A stretch of 64,000 bases of DNA. Origin: Vitis vinifera. Taxonomy: Eukaryota > Streptophyta > Magnoliopsida > Vitales > Vitaceae. The number at the start of each line of letters is the position of its first letter. Position 1 is the stretch's first letter. The DNA lies in NCBI RefSeq assembly GCF_030704535.1, contig NC_081818.1, forward strand, positions 3,547,001 to 3,611,000, given 5' to 3'. The translations under genes and the position numbers were made by a program. Shown here in pieces: positions 35,384 through 49,500 of this stretch. The notes below the pieces were generated by a model. It had not been told where the DNA came from. It saw nothing but the letters and a program-made list of their open reading frames with translations, and did no database searches.

Positions 35384-37322
35384 ATGGGGTTCTTGGATGC
35401 CATACCAAATAAGCATTCACTCCAAGATTCATCCTCCTTTCTCAACACTACTACTGTCATAGCCCTCTGTTTGTTCTTTGCTCTTCTTTGTGCTTGCATA
35501 GTCATTGGCCATCTTCTTGAGGAGCACAGATGGGCCAACGAGTCAATCACCGCGCTTCTTTTGGTGGGTTGTTTATGTTTTGATTGGTTTTTTGTTGGTG
35601 GGTTTTGTGAATTTGATTGAGATGACGAATGGTAAATGGTTGGAATTAGGGGTTGTGCGCGGGTGTGGTGGTGCTGTTGGTGAGTAAAGGCCGTAGTTCG
35701 AAAATTCTTGCGTTCAATGAGGACTTGTTCTTCCTCTATTTGCTTCCCCCAATCATTTTCAATGCTGGGTAAGATTGGTTTCTTTCTTTTTTAATCTAAA
35801 ACTCGTGATTTATTGATCATGGAAAAGGGAATTTTGGAGATATTGTATTTTGATCACATGGGATTGAGGAGTTGGAATTGAAATTGGAGCCCTAATTCCA
35901 AACCCACAGTTTAGTTACTATATGTACCAGTGGGATTGGAACTGAATTGGAATTTGGTAGACCACAAATCCACATAAAAGGAAGAATCTTCAATTCTAAA
36001 TCAGATCCAATTCTGCATAGTTAAACACAAAACAGATGTTTTAGATTGTCTCTTCGCTCTTAATTCAGAGCATGATTGGGAGATGGTCTTGTGTTTGACA
36101 TACTGTTGTTTTGCAATTTCTGGCAATGGAAATCAGGGTTTTATAAGTTTAATATTGGTTCTTTGAATTTGGAATTTGGTTTCAGTTTCCAGGTAAAGAA
36201 GAAGCAATTTTTTAAGAATTTCTCAATAATATTGATGTTCGGAGTATTTGGTACCATAATATCCTTCTGCCTCATATCAGCAGGTAAGATCAGCAATCTG
36301 TCAAGTGTAATGTTCATTCAATTTTGGCTGCCGTTTTTTTTTTTTTTTTGCATCGAGATTCAAATTCAAATTATGCTAAATCACTAGAATACTGTGAAGA
36401 TTCTCTTGTTTTTCTCTCTTAGGAAAATGCTGACTGAACTTTTGGATGATTAGTGTTGTCTTCTCAGTTGCATTTACTTTAATCACAAACTATCGCTTTC
36501 ATATGATCATGGAATAGTCATTACCGAGCACTGCTAGGCTCACTTTCATGATCTATGTCCAATCAAAGCAAATGGAAGCTAACCTGTTTACTTTTGTTCT
36601 GGAAACTCTTTAGGTGCCTTTCTTCTATTCAAAAAGATCGGCATTACAACCTTGAATATCGAAGACTACCTAGGTGATCTATCACAAGTTTGAATTTCTG
36701 TTGCTCTTGTCACTTATTATACTTATATGCTGATTTTTTGAGCTTCCAATATTTGCAGCTGTTGGCGCCATCTTGTCAGCAACGGATTCTGTTTGTACAT
36801 TGCAGGTATAGCCTATAATTTCAATCAAGACATGGCCAGTGAATTTAGACATGCTAACTGGCTGAAGCCATTAATGCAAGTTATTTTTCTCATGTTAAAG
36901 GTCCTCAATCAAGAAGAGACACCTTTCCTGTACAGTGTTGTATTCGGGGAGGGAGTGGTGAATGATGCTACTTCTATTGTGATTTATAATGCAGTTCAAT
37001 CACTTGACTTAAGCAATATCGATGCTTTGACGGCCTTAAAATTGCTGGGGACCTTCCTTTACCTCTTTTTCACCAGTACTATCCTTGGTGTAGTGGTAAG
37101 TTATAGGTTTTTTGGTTAATTTACTGCAAAATAGATTGTTAAGAACACATTATATATGGATTTTAGTAGGCAATCACTTCCTCTTGGATTCTGCAGCATG
37201 TGTTTCTCTATAAAATGTACATCCAACTTCATGTCTTAGACTCTACTTTTCTCTACGAAAATTCTTTCCTAATCTTGTTTTGAACAGTCATCATTTCCAA
37301 TTTGCATGTGTGCACACACGCG

Positions 37323-37370
<48 letters not shown>

Positions 37371-40300
37371 AACTGTTTAAACTAGCTTTGTCCTTCCTTT
37401 GGTGGTATAACTAAAACCAAACTCCATGACTTCCATGTTTGTGTCATTATGTTATTGCAGCATTTTCTTGGGCAAGATATTCAGTTTTCTTTTATCTCAT
37501 AATTTTACCATGCTATATTTTAAATTGAAATTCTCCATTTATGATTTGATTTTCTCTGGGTTGTAAGGAATAATAGTGTATATCTTTAAATTTTTGGTGG
37601 TTCACGACAAACATAATTTTCCCAATGATGCGTCCTTGCTCATCCCTTTGAGCTTATAAGTGCTTATGCATCCCTGCTCATCCCTTTCAGCTTATAAGTC
37701 AGTGTCTTACTGCCAATTCGGCCTTTAACTAAGATGTATCCTGGTTATCTTGTTGGCCAGCTAAGTGTTCAAGGTGTGCCTATTGTCTAACTTGAGATAT
37801 GTGGTGAAATTTCAGGCAGGTCTTTTGAGTGCCTACATCATAAAGACTCTTTATTTTGGAAGGTACATACAATGCTTTAGCTTTTTGTTCCTCATCTACT
37901 GTTTCATTCACTCGGCTATATTTCTTCATATTTCTGTTGGCTTTAAGTATTAGCTTAGGAGCCTCTGACAGACAAATGATTGGATAAAACAGTGAACGAG
38001 AAGGCAATATAGATTATAGGAAATGAAAGCAAAATGAAGAGGTTTAAGTAGAAGGATGAGATGAAGTTGGTTTGGGTCATATAGGTCATTTATGAGACAA
38101 GGAACTCTAGTTTTAGTCTAGCAAAACATTGTACATGCATTCTACTTGGCCTTACTGCATTATTATATGAATTTCTCATGAATATATTAGAAAACATAAG
38201 AGACTAATAATAGGAGGGTGAAACTTTATCAATGCACAAACATGTAACTCTGAAAGAATGCTAAATATGGGCATGAGAGGGAAAAAAAAAACATCGTGTA
38301 GCCATCCTTATAGATGTAAACCATCGAGAACAAGGAAGTGCGCAGAATCAGTAGAAATTGTAGAAGGCATATTTACTGTTTATGCTTGCAAAAATAGATG
38401 GTTGAACCTGAGGGATGTGTCAGAGTCTCTGTGCTCGTGCTACTCAATTTATTCTGAGACTTATCTTCTTTTATCAACAGACATTCCACGGATCGTGAAG
38501 TTGCACTCATGATGATTATGGCTTATTTGTCATACATGTTGGCAGAGGTACCAAAGACTGGATTCTGAAAATTTTATTTTAAACACTATATTTCTTTGTA
38601 AAACATGTCCTCTTTGCCTTCCATACAGTACAACTGAATGGTACTCTTTGGTTGACAAGGGACTGGTACTGAAAACTGTGAATATATTCCTTGATTGTAG
38701 ATTGTTTAAAATTGATAAATTTGTTATTTCTTGCAGCTTTTATCTCTGAGTGGGATTTTAACAGTTTTCTTCTGTGGCATTGTCATGTCGCATTACACAT
38801 GGCATAATGTTACCGAAAGCTCGCGAATAACAACCAAGTGAGTTTATGATTTTGAGTATAGGATACATATAGTACTTGTGTGGTGATACTTATGAACAGT
38901 GAATTGTTTTCATCCACAGCCTGTAGAAATGATTAAGGGAGCCTACTTATGAACATTGAATACTTTTCATCTGACAACCAGTAACATAGATGAAGGAAAG
39001 CTGGGCAGAAAGTCTGAGTAGGTTTGCATTGTTGCCTATGTCAACCAAAAGCTCAGCCCAGAAAATATAATTCATTACTAAAGTGCCAATAGCTCTTAGT
39101 CAGTAAGCTAACTTACTGTGCACTAATTTTTGAATGGAATTATATGGCTTTCAACCCAACTGTGACTGTTCCCATTCCTATGAGAAATGTGAGAAGCAAA
39201 TGCTCACAGAAGCACAAGTGGACATTCATAATCAATGAAATAAGAGCAGCAGCCCAAGCATCAAATGAGGAAAACAGCAGAAACAGAGTGGAATATTAAG
39301 AATCGTGAATAAGAAGATAAAAGAGATAAAATTACAAAATACAACTTCAAAGAACCCATTGGAAAAGGGTGTTGAGTCAGAACAATAAGTATTTTATGGC
39401 AGAAGTCAAAGCGTTCATCTACTAGTTATTGGTTTTCTCTCAAGAATCTTGAAGATCTTTGCACTGGTTCCTAAAAATAAAAGAAAACATGATGATACTA
39501 GGGAACAAAATTATATATGTAGTCTCTTTTCTTTTATTTTCTACTGTTCACTCCATTCCTCTTTTGAGCTTTGTTACCTCTGTCTTTGTTTGTTATTTTC
39601 CCACCAGTTTGAAATTTTTACTGGATTTGACTATTTGAATTTTTTTTTTTAATAATTAATGAACAATGTTATGTTAAAACATTTGAGTTAGAAAATGAAA
39701 ATTGAGTTCTAATTCAAAACTCCGATACTAAAAATGTCTTGATGATTTCAGGCACGCATTTGCTACAATTTCCTTCATTGCAGAGACTTTTATATTTCTT
39801 TATGTCGGTATGGATGCCTTAGACATTGACAAATGGAGAAGCAGCAAAGCAAGGTACTTCTATTACTGTACCACTTGAAATTCTGATGCTAGTTTTGTAT
39901 TTTTCAGTTAACAGGTTGTGAAGACAGAATTGAGATATGGTTGAGAAAATGCTTAATAGTGATCTTGACAAATGTGTTGTTAATTCCTAGACTTTATACA
40001 CCCAACAGAGAACTTAGGCTGTAGCTGTGCTACATTCATATGGCATAGACGCCAAGTGAGCAGCTGTTCAAATATATGGCAAGGGAACACAACAATATTG
40101 AATGTTAATTAAAATAATTAATTTCATATCTGAAAAAAAAAATCACATCATTAATCCAAAATGTGTCACATATCACAACTGCAAGAAACCTATATGAAAA
40201 AAGCAGGGTGATTCCTTTATTGTTGTCTTATTTATTGTGATCCAGTTTCTTGGAATACAAAGTGCTAAAAGCTGTTTATTTATATTATCTTGGAGTTCAG

Positions 40301-41671
40301 CAACTTACCATGAAAAGTGTTAAAGCTTGTTTTTCATAATATGGCACATCCAAAATCCTTAAGAGTGAAGAGCTCTGGTAAAGAAATGATAGTGGTTCGC
40401 AGATAGGGTGCTTGACGTTCCATGGCATTGAACTGGTCTATTTATCTTTTGCATAGTTCATTTTTTTATGATTTAGTAGCATTTTAATGATTCAGTTATT
40501 TTTCTTAACTCTTCTTGAAGATGAGAGCACTCTATGGTCTTGATTAATGTCGTTTTGTTTGATATCATAGCAGAAAATGTTTATCTCTAACGTGTTTCTT
40601 ACTCTTTGATTCAGTGCAGGAACTTCAGTTTCTGTCAGCTCGGCATTCCTAGCATTGGTGCTGATTGGAAGAGCAGCTTTCGTGTTCAGTCTTTCAAACA
40701 TATTAAATTTCTTTAAAAGTGCAGAGAGCACAAAAGTTGAGTTCCGACAACAGGTGATTTTCCAGACATCTAATAATGTTGCTGTTTACTCTTATCAATT
40801 CTCCTCTTGTACTAACTATTTGAAATCTCAGTTTATAATATGGTGGGCAGGCCTAATGAGAGGTGCAGTTACCATTGCTCTGTCCTACAGCGAGGTAAGT
40901 TGATAATATCCCAACTCCTGGTTTAACGTTTCTTGACTCAGGCTCCTGAGCAACTACTAAATTGTATGATCCTCCATTGCAGTTCTCAGACTCTGAGACC
41001 ACATCGACACAGGACTCTGCCCTAATGATCACCAGCACCATTATTGTTGTTCTTTTTAGTACAGTGGTATGTTTACAGATACTTCTATAATTTGAACTGC
41101 TTCACAATACCGATTTCCTGTACACTTCACTCTATTCTACACAAAAGTTAAGGTCCTTCATTCTGTTGGGCACTACTTTAAAGAATTCAGAAAAATCTAT
41201 TCAATGGTGCTCTGGAAAGGAGAATAGATATTCTTTTGAACCATTTCTGAAAAGTTGACTTTCATTAGGCCACACATTCATGTACTATGGATTGAACTAG
41301 CTAAATTCTTGAAGCTTGATGAGAGCTTTATTTAACTTTTTGAGCAGGTTTTTGGTTCAATAACAAAGCCACTGATCGGAGCAGTGCTGCTAAGACATGC
41401 AAAACCAACAGTGTCTGATGCAACTGACATTGCAAGCCTGGAAGACTTGAGACTCCTATTCCTTGAAAATGGAGACCCCAGTGATGGTGGCAACAATCAA
41501 CCAAGTCCAAAGGCAAGTAACTTGAGGCTGCTGATGAGATACCCAACATCAACAGCTCACTACTTCTGGAGAAAATTCGATGACAAATACATGAGACCGA
41601 TGTTTGGTGGACGGGGTTTTGTTCCATATGTTCCTGGTTCACCAACTGGTGCACAAGATGAAACATCTTGA
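35384..41671 (+). CDS. NHX: Vacuolar-type Na+(K+)/H+ exchanger, NHX family (14 coding exons, 541 aa)
   Basis: Exons: 35384-35563, 35650-35768, 36186-36283, 36614-36673, 36759-36805, 36901-37095, 37816-37862, 38481-38547, 38737-38837, 39752-39853, 40615-40753, 40832-40894, 40983-41066, 41348-41671; all GT-AG, sum 1626 bp. The protein swaps cytosolic Na+ or K+ for vacuolar H+, serving pH, K+ storage and salt tolerance. Family hallmarks are CIVIGHLLEEHRWANESITALLL near residue 35-60 with GLCAGVV following, the amiloride-binding FFLYLLPPI in exon 2, the transport-core acidic pair in ATDSVCTLQ and FGEGVVNDATSIV, then GAVTIALSY, and a cytosolic tail YFWRKFDDKYMRPMFGGRGF. Many hydrophobic helices fit the 10-12 spans of the family. 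Length and the tail point to class I (tonoplast) rather than endosomal NHX5/6 or plasma-membrane SOS1. Which paralogue cannot be told. No disruption was seen. Confidence 0.93.
37312..37367. repeat. Compound (CA)n(TA)n microsatellite in NHX intron 6
   Basis: CACACACGCGCACACACACA is followed by a long TATATA run. Such compound repeats mutate quickly and are usable as polymorphic markers. Confidence 0.9.
37628..37698. repeat. 38 bp tandem duplication in NHX intron 6
   Basis: Copies begin at 37628 and 37666; both contain GCTCATCCCTTT followed by AGCTTATAAG, with a few differences between them. Confidence 0.75.
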
Positions 41672-43568
41672 TTCTGCAGGCCAACCATTTTGTTCTTTTT
41701 TCCTTATAATTCTTGTTACTTGTTTTTTCTTCTTTTCTGTTATAATGAAATGTATGAGGAATTTGTGAGAATTTATCTGTAAATTAGAGGTGTTAGACTT
41801 GAATTCTTAAGAAAATATTTTATTTTTTTTGGGGAAGAAATGCAGATGTTGTTAGTTGTATGATAGCAACTGAATTTTGATTTCTGCTATGGAAAGAGGT
41901 GGTGTGTTTGTTGAATGCCTATGTAACTTGTTTTGGGAGCTCATGCATGCTCTTTTTTCCCTAAGATTGCAAATCCATTTACTATTATTTACAGTTGAAT
42001 AATGCTAATCATCTAATTATCTTGAAGATTCATAAACCTCTAAAATGTAAGAGGAAGAAAATTAAAATCAGATTCTAAAACCAAGTCCGTTTGGCAGTGT
42101 TTTTTAGGCACCATTTTTAAAAAACACTTTTAACCTAAGTAGTGTTCTTGAAATAAAATGAGGTGTTTGGCAAAATTTAGAAAACACCTTTCAAATTTTA
42201 AAAAGTCACTTGTAATGTTAAATAATTGCTTGTAGTGTTTTTCTAGATAAACATTTGATAGATGGTTTTTCTAAAAGTATTTTTACAAATCAAATGCACT
42301 TTTAGAGTGTATTTTGGAGTGATTTTATAAAATATTTATAGCATTTCTAACACTTAAATGATAAAAAATTTCAAATATTATAAAAATTAAAAGCGTTTTT
42401 TAGAATTACTGTCAAATGGGCTCTTACTATGTTTTAGAGTATATTTAGTAATGATTTTAGGAAGTGTTTCTATCCTTTATAATACTTGAAAATTTTCATC
42501 CTTTAAGCATTCAAAATATTATAAATACTTCATATAATCGTTGTCAAACGCATTTTTAGAATTCATTTGCGAGTGATTTTATGAAACACTTTTAACTTGA
42601 AAAGTGTTTTGAAAAAAATTAGATGTTTAACAAAATTTTAAAAACACTTTAAAATTATTGAAAAAATACTTGATTGGTGTTTTATCTTAAAAATATTTTC
42701 AGAAAATACATTTTCACTAAAAATACTTCAAATAGAAATATTACCAAACACATTTTCAAGTGGCTTTGAAAATGATTAAAAATAATTTATACAGGGAACA
42801 CTTTCTTATTGAAATTACATTGATAAATTTTTTAAATTTTAGATAATATTTTTAACAATCAAAATAATTGTGTTTTTATTTTATTTATAAAACACGTTGC
42901 TAAAAACACTATGAAAATATACATTTTTGTTTATATTCTAAAATTATCATTAAGATTGTTTCTAGATGAAGCATTAGTGTTATAAACTATTTTTTTTTAA
43001 ATTAAAATTTAAAATTATTTCCAAAAGACTCTAATTCCAACCTCATTTATTAAAATAAGAAATAAAATAAAATAAAATGAAATATGAAGTATTTTGTACT
43101 TCACTTTGTTGCTTCTATGCTTTTATTCATACTAAAATCATAAAAAATTATTTTATAAAAATTATTGTTTTTTAAATTATATTTTTAAAACTCAAAAAGT
43201 AAAATTTATTATTTTCTATAAATGATTGACTGTTTTGGAATTTTTTAAATTATCGTAAATACGGTTTTATACTTTTATATCATTTTATTTTAAAAATAAA
43301 AAAGTGGTCAATAAATTCTGATATGGGAACTAATCCATATTTCCACCGTTTAAATGGTGCTTGTCACGACTCACGAGGTGCAGCATTGACTTTGGTGGAG
43401 CAGCGGAGCACCGAATAGGCGGCGAATACTTTCGTCTTAAACCCTCCGAGGCTCTCCTCCTCCAAAACCTCTCATTTCGGTGTTTTTAGCTGCAGGGCTG
43501 TGGGGTTCAAAGCCGTTAATTTCATGATCCATCAATCGTTCTAGGGTTTTCGATTTCTGTAATCAGTA
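41672..43568. other. Intergenic region with a cluster of decayed foldback repeats
   Basis: The first 100-300 bp are the NHX 3' UTR. From about 42085 to 42790 there are repeated units with phrases such as AAAACACTTTTAA, GGTGTTTGG and CAAACGCATTTTTAGA in both orientations, related to the short foldback element at 63278. After that the DNA is AT-rich until a GC-richer stretch at about 43350-43560, which is probably the promoter and 5' UTR of the next gene. Confidence 0.5.
42085..42790. repeat. Cluster of decayed MITE-like foldback units
   Basis: Several segments start near GTTTGG and end near CAAAC and contain internally complementary phrases (AAAAACACTTTTAA against TTAAAAGTGTTTT-like stretches). 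A unit at about 42440-42550 shares TTTTAGGAAGTG and AATACTTGAAAATTTT with the element at 63278. Individual borders are uncertain. Confidence 0.45.
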
Positions 43569-46500
43569 ATGGCTTTTGGGCGATTGCGATCGATTCACAA
43601 TCTGTATCGAACGGCCGAGATTCGACCATTTTCATATCTGTAAGTGCAAGTTTCCATTTTTTAATGTTCTGTTTGGTTGCAGAGAAAATGTAGGGACAGA
43701 AAGGAAATCAACTTTTGTTTATTGCTTTATCTTTTATTTCTGGAGTTGGTTGGGGAATGGAAGCTGAAACAACAGAAAAGTCTTCAGACCAAAATTTTGT
43801 TCTATTTTGTTTTTTCTTTTTTCCTTACCATTTCTTTTCTTCTGCTTCTCAGTAACCAAACAGTGCGTAAACGTAATACATTATTTGGAAATTTAGTTCG
43901 TTTTTTGGATGGGTGAAGTAATTTTTGAGATGGTACTGTCTGGATTTTCAGGCTTGGAAGCTCTAGAAGCTACTCGATTGTTACAATAAATGGTAAATTG
44001 CTTCCATAGTTTCTGTTTGTTACTTTTTAGTTCTTGTTATCATGATTAATATGTAGTGCAATTTTTTTGTAGTGCAATTTTTTTTTTTTTTTTTTTTTTT
44101 ATGATAGGTAAAAGAGATTCTATTAAAAAAAAGAGACACCAAGAAGGCGGCTCAAGATACACAAACCTATACACCCACCTTCAAGAGAACGCTAAAAAAA
44201 CAAAAAGCCCCAAAATACAACCCTAATTAGAGCCCATCCAATCGATAAAATTAGCTATAGTTAGAGGGCAATCAACTATGAACAATTTTGTTTCAGCCCA
44301 AAGAGAAAGAATAAAAGAGAATTTCAATATTTGAATTGACAACATATCATCCTTGAAAGTCAAACAATTCCTTGCCTTCCAAACCGTCCAAAAAATGTGT
44401 AGAGGAGCCGCTCTCTACACCTTCTTGCGCTTTTTGCCCACAAAAGAACCATGCCAGCTTAGAAGGGTTTCTTTAACAGAAGAAGGCAACACCCAAGATA
44501 CCCCAAATAAAGTAAAAAGAAGATCCCATAAAACCTTTGTTCTTGAACAATGAAGAAGGAGATGGTCTATGGTCTCCTCATTCTCAAGGCACAAAAAACA
44601 TCTATTTTCCAAAGCCCATCCTCTTTTCTGCACCTTATCCAAGGTTAGAGCTTTGCCCCACGTAGCCTCCCATGCAAAAAAACTAATCTTGGGCTGCACA
44701 ATAAATGGCAAATTGCTTTCATATTTTCTGTTTGTAACTTTTTTCTTGATTGTATTCTCTAGTTTCCCCTTTTTAGTCTAGAGGGTAGTCTATAAATTGT
44801 ACCCACTTTTCTTCTCAAATAATAAGAGATTTTGATTTGCAACTTTCACTTCCCAAGCAAAAAAATACACTTTTGAGGGGACCAAAGAATTCCAGATGAA
44901 CGGGGAAGGGAGTTGCATGCCCCCACTCCAGAATGGAGTAAAAGGAGCCTTTCTTGAACCCATCCACACCATTCTATCCTTCACATCCCTCTTCACAGTC
45001 TCTCCTTGAATCCTTGAGAAAAAATCCTCTACATCGTCTAGCTCCCAATCATTTAAATGTCCAACGAAACGAGGATTCCAATTGTTCCCACCTCACCCAT
45101 GTCATCCCAAATAAAATGAGGATTCTAATGAAATGAGGGTGCACGTCTTTTTCCTATAGTTGAATTTAGAGGTTTTCCGGGTGACGAGAGCATGGAAGCT
45201 AAGATTACTTATGAATGGAATGATATTAGGGTTTTGAAGAATTGTTTTATTGTTCTCATTGTGGATTATTAGGTTAAGACTTGGATTGGAATTGGTGCAT
45301 TTGGCTGCAGTATACTTAGAAATGAAATCTAGTAGAAACTGTTTCTTTTGCCATGAAACCATGAACATTTTCCAGTCCAAAATTGACCATTTTATGTATA
45401 TTCAAAGGCTCCTTTATTCATTTAATTGATTTACGATTACTGCAATTGCACATGTGCAAACTGACATACATAGCAGTGCTTTACCATTCTATAGTTTTCT
45501 ACATGACAAGGTTCCTAACTTAAACAGTGGATAAGTACGGAGATGCTTCTTTATACAGTTATTTTGTTATTTCTTAATCTAACTTTTTATTTTATATAAA
45601 GATTAATTGATTGCGACACAAGTCTCTTTACCATTCATAGTTTTCTATGTGACCAGTTCCTAAAATTAATTGCTGGGCCACTTCTTACTTCTATAAGGGC
45701 CACAATGTTCTTCCCTGGACATGTCGAAGCACAATGACACTTCACTCTTCAATGGTATTTTCTAAAACATAGAATCAAAATCTCTAAATTGTAGATTCCA
45801 ATTTATAGGTTGCTAATCTTTCACTGATTCATCTACTGGTAAATGAATTATTCATTTGAACTTACTCAATATTTTGTTCCTATTAATCAAGCGCTTTTTT
45901 GTTGCTTTGGTTTTAGCCTACTGAGCCATGGATCTTGTTGAATGATGCAAGGTTGCTAACTACAAGAGCGAAAGCCCCTGCCCAAGTTCGACAAATGGTA
46001 TCCTATCCTTTCTTTTTGACTGATGGCAAATATATTGCACTGCCACAAAGCAATTAATTCCTAGATTTATCATTCCTTCCATAATTTTTTTTAATTTCCT
46101 TTATTTTGGTCAATCTTCCCTCTGTTCTTTGAATTGACATCTGGATACGTTTGTATTTTGGCATTGACACTTCACCAGCTGTCTTAACTCTTAGAGAGAT
46201 CTGTTACCATTTGAAGTGTTGCCTTTAAGAACTTTTAGCATCAGTAGAGTGATTATCCAATTTTAAAACCTTATCAGGATTTCAAATAGTCTGTGCGTTT
46301 AAATAACCTTTTTAAGATTACTTTGGTTCCTCTATGAGCATTATGCTCAAATGTTGAAATCCATTAAAATGTAATGATCCAGTAGCTTATGTGGAGGTCC
46401 ACAAGTCATGGTTTAGTGTCTACGCTGAGAGCCTCCAAAGAGGAGCTTAAAGATGGATTAGAGAGCTATTTAGAAATATTCAGCCTGAAGAGCTTGCGCC

Positions 46501-49500
46501 TTGGAGCTCATTAGAAGTTGAGATGTGAAAAATGAGAGGGTGGCTTGGCAGCTCCTTCTCAGTCTTTCAGGAGCATAGTAGGCTGACTGTGTTGGAAGAA
46601 ACTTTTTGGAGATAAAAATCTATCGCTGTGTGATTGAAAGAAGAGGACAAAAATACCAAATTCTTCCATCTGATGGCTAATACTTGTAGAAGGTTTAATC
46701 TCACAAGCAGTTTTGAGCATTGAGGGATCTTGGCTTTTAGAAGAGTCAAAGCTGAGGATGGGTATTTCTAATATTTTCATCTGCTTTTTTCTGACTTGAG
46801 GTGTTGCTGCTATGGCATTGGGATGGGGAAAGCACAAGTAGTTGCAGGAGGATAGTAGGGGCTTGGAGGGGGGCTTTAGTGAGAATGAGGTTTTGTGGGC
46901 ATTTTTGGGTAGCGATAAAACCCCTGTCAAACCAGATTCAACTTGGTTTTTTGCAAAAAGGTTGGAATGAGGTCCATTAAGATGTGAGTTGTGTGTGAAC
47001 TTTCACTGTTTTGGGTCATTTGAAAGAGTTATGCTTCATTCTGATTCCGAACAGTGGAGTGTGAGGACATTAAGGATTTATGCCCGTCAATCAGACTTCA
47101 TGCCCATCAATCTTTTTTTTTTTTTTTTCCTTTTTTTTAAATAGGCAAATAGGATCTAGAGAGGGGACAGTATCCACATTGGCAGAAGTATTGGAAAGCT
47201 GGCTTAAGAAAGTTATTGACAAGGTGGTTTTTAAGTCTCATAATGTTTTTGTGTTGGGTGGACAGGTTTTGGATGTTATTTTGATTGCTAATAAGGCACT
47301 TGATTCTAGATCCAAAAATTTGAGGCTTGGGATGGCATGCAAGTTGTATACAAGGATTGTAACTGTGTAAATCAAGATTATATGCTCTCAATATTGAGCT
47401 TGATGGGTTTTGGGCAAAAATGAGTTAGTTGGATCAAATTCTATGTCTCCAGAGTTAGCTTTCTGTTTTCGTTTGCGGTTGTTAGCATGAGCAACATAGA
47501 ATCTGTCTAGATTCATAGAATTTGGTTTAATCAATGTTTTATGTGCATTTGGTAGGGAGCAGATTATGGAGTAATTTTAGGGATTGAATAGTTGTATATT
47601 ATACTTTTTTTTTTCCATAATAGCTGTATAGATATGGTCTAATCAAGTGAGAAATCATTTTCTTCTCTTTCATTTTACTGATGGTGGCACTATGATGGCC
47701 ATTTTTCAAAGTACAATAGATTTGAGACTGTGTATCTCCATAATTATATTTATCTTGATGATGGAGGCCTTGAGTTGCTTAATTCAGAAGGTGGTGACAT
47801 TAAGGGTTTTAAGGGGGTGAAGGGTTATTTGGGCCCTTTAGCGCTTTAAGGGGGTGTTAGGTTTGAAAATCTATTAGGTGAGAAGTGATCTTATTTCAAT
47901 TAGGAGAATGATTGGTATCAAGAACTTGTCTAGTCAAATGCTTTTTAAGAAGGGTAGCCTTTCTTATAGAGTATTTGGGGCTGACTATGGGTACGTCTAT
48001 TTCGAGAAGGGTGTAAATAAAGTTGGTTGGGTCGTTTTTTGGAAGAAAAATGAACTAAACTGATAGAGTCTGTTCATGTATAGCAAAGACTCAAACCAAC
48101 CAGATTTATATTGAAAAATTGAACCAAACTAGGACATTTGAGGTTGGTTGGTTGGTTTGGTTTGGGTGGATGTGCTGAACCTGATCTCTAGGCACTTTAA
48201 CGATAGGGAGCTGAACGTTGTTGAGACTTTTTTCTCACCAATGCTAGTGCAGTCAGTTAGAAGGGACAAAAACAACAGGTGATCTTGAAGGATGATGAAA
48301 AGGGCTTATTTTTTGTTAAATCTTTCTATTTGGTCTTGAAACCCAAGAGGTAAATCCCTTTTCCAGTGAACATTATTTGGAATTCTTGGGTCCTGCCCAA
48401 AGTGAGTTTTTTTTGCTTGGGAAGCTAATTGAAGAAATTTTTTTACTCTAGATCAGCTTTAGAAAAGAAGGTGACCGTTAACAACCACAAATGGGAATTG
48501 ACTGAAGACTTAAGGTTGAATATATTCCCTGAGGGACATGATAACCTTGTTTTAAAGAAATGGAGGAGAGAGAGCGAGAGAGAGAGAGAGAGCGAGAGTG
48601 TGAGATAGTTAGAGTGAGGGTGTCTGAATCCGAGGGAGGAGAGCGAGGGGGTCTGCGATCGAAGGAGAGCGAAGGCGAAGAGCAAGGGCTTCTGCGACCG
48701 AAGGGTACCGATGAAGAAAAGAGAGGATTCCTACGGCTAGATGGGAGCGGGGGAGAAGATCGCGGGCACTCGAGCCGGAGTGAAAGTATAGAGGGAGCTG
48801 ATCTCTTGGGGCACCGGGATAAATCTAGGAAGAACAGGTTCAGTGTCGAATCGAAGACCTTTGAGCTCGAGGTGGAAGTAAAAAAGGGCAAAACGCAGCT
48901 GGTGGTGGTGGAGAGGAAACGAGGGACCTCGTCGTGGGTTCGGATGGGAGTAGAGAGCCTAGGGATTTTTCTCGAGGGTTTAGTCCACTGCTGCAAAGAT
49001 ATGAATGGTGGGAAATGGAGAAGAAGCTGGAAGGAAAATGGAAGGGTTTACTCTATGTTAAGAGATGAGAACAGAGGCGGGGGGTACATCAGATTAGGAG
49101 TGGTGGATTTGGAGAACAAAAATGCTAGTATTTTTATCCCCAAAGGGAGAGGAGCAGTGGGGGGATGGTCCTCAATGATCGAGGCGCTAAGGCGTCTGAG
49201 TATTGTTACGAAAGGGGATGAGGGCAAGAAGACTGAGGAGATGTTGTTGAAGCCTATCACGACAAAGACCTTTGCGGAGGTGATCAAACAGCCGTTGAGG
49301 AAAGATCATGCAGCAATCACAGTGGCGGTTAGAGAGAAGGAGATCAGTAGAAATATGGAAAAACTGGGTCATTGTTTGGTTGGGTCTTGGAACCCTAGAT
49401 CTGGGAGAGGGGACGACTTGAAGGTTTGGGGAACCCTCTTGGCAAAAGAATGGGAACTGAAGGGTAATCTGGGCATTGCAAAGCTGGAGAGGGGCAAGAT

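Noticed and set aside
35384-36387. Possible frameshift in NHX after exon 1
   Set aside because: A GT-AG intron from 35564 to 35649 restores the frame with GLCAGVV, so the gene is intact.
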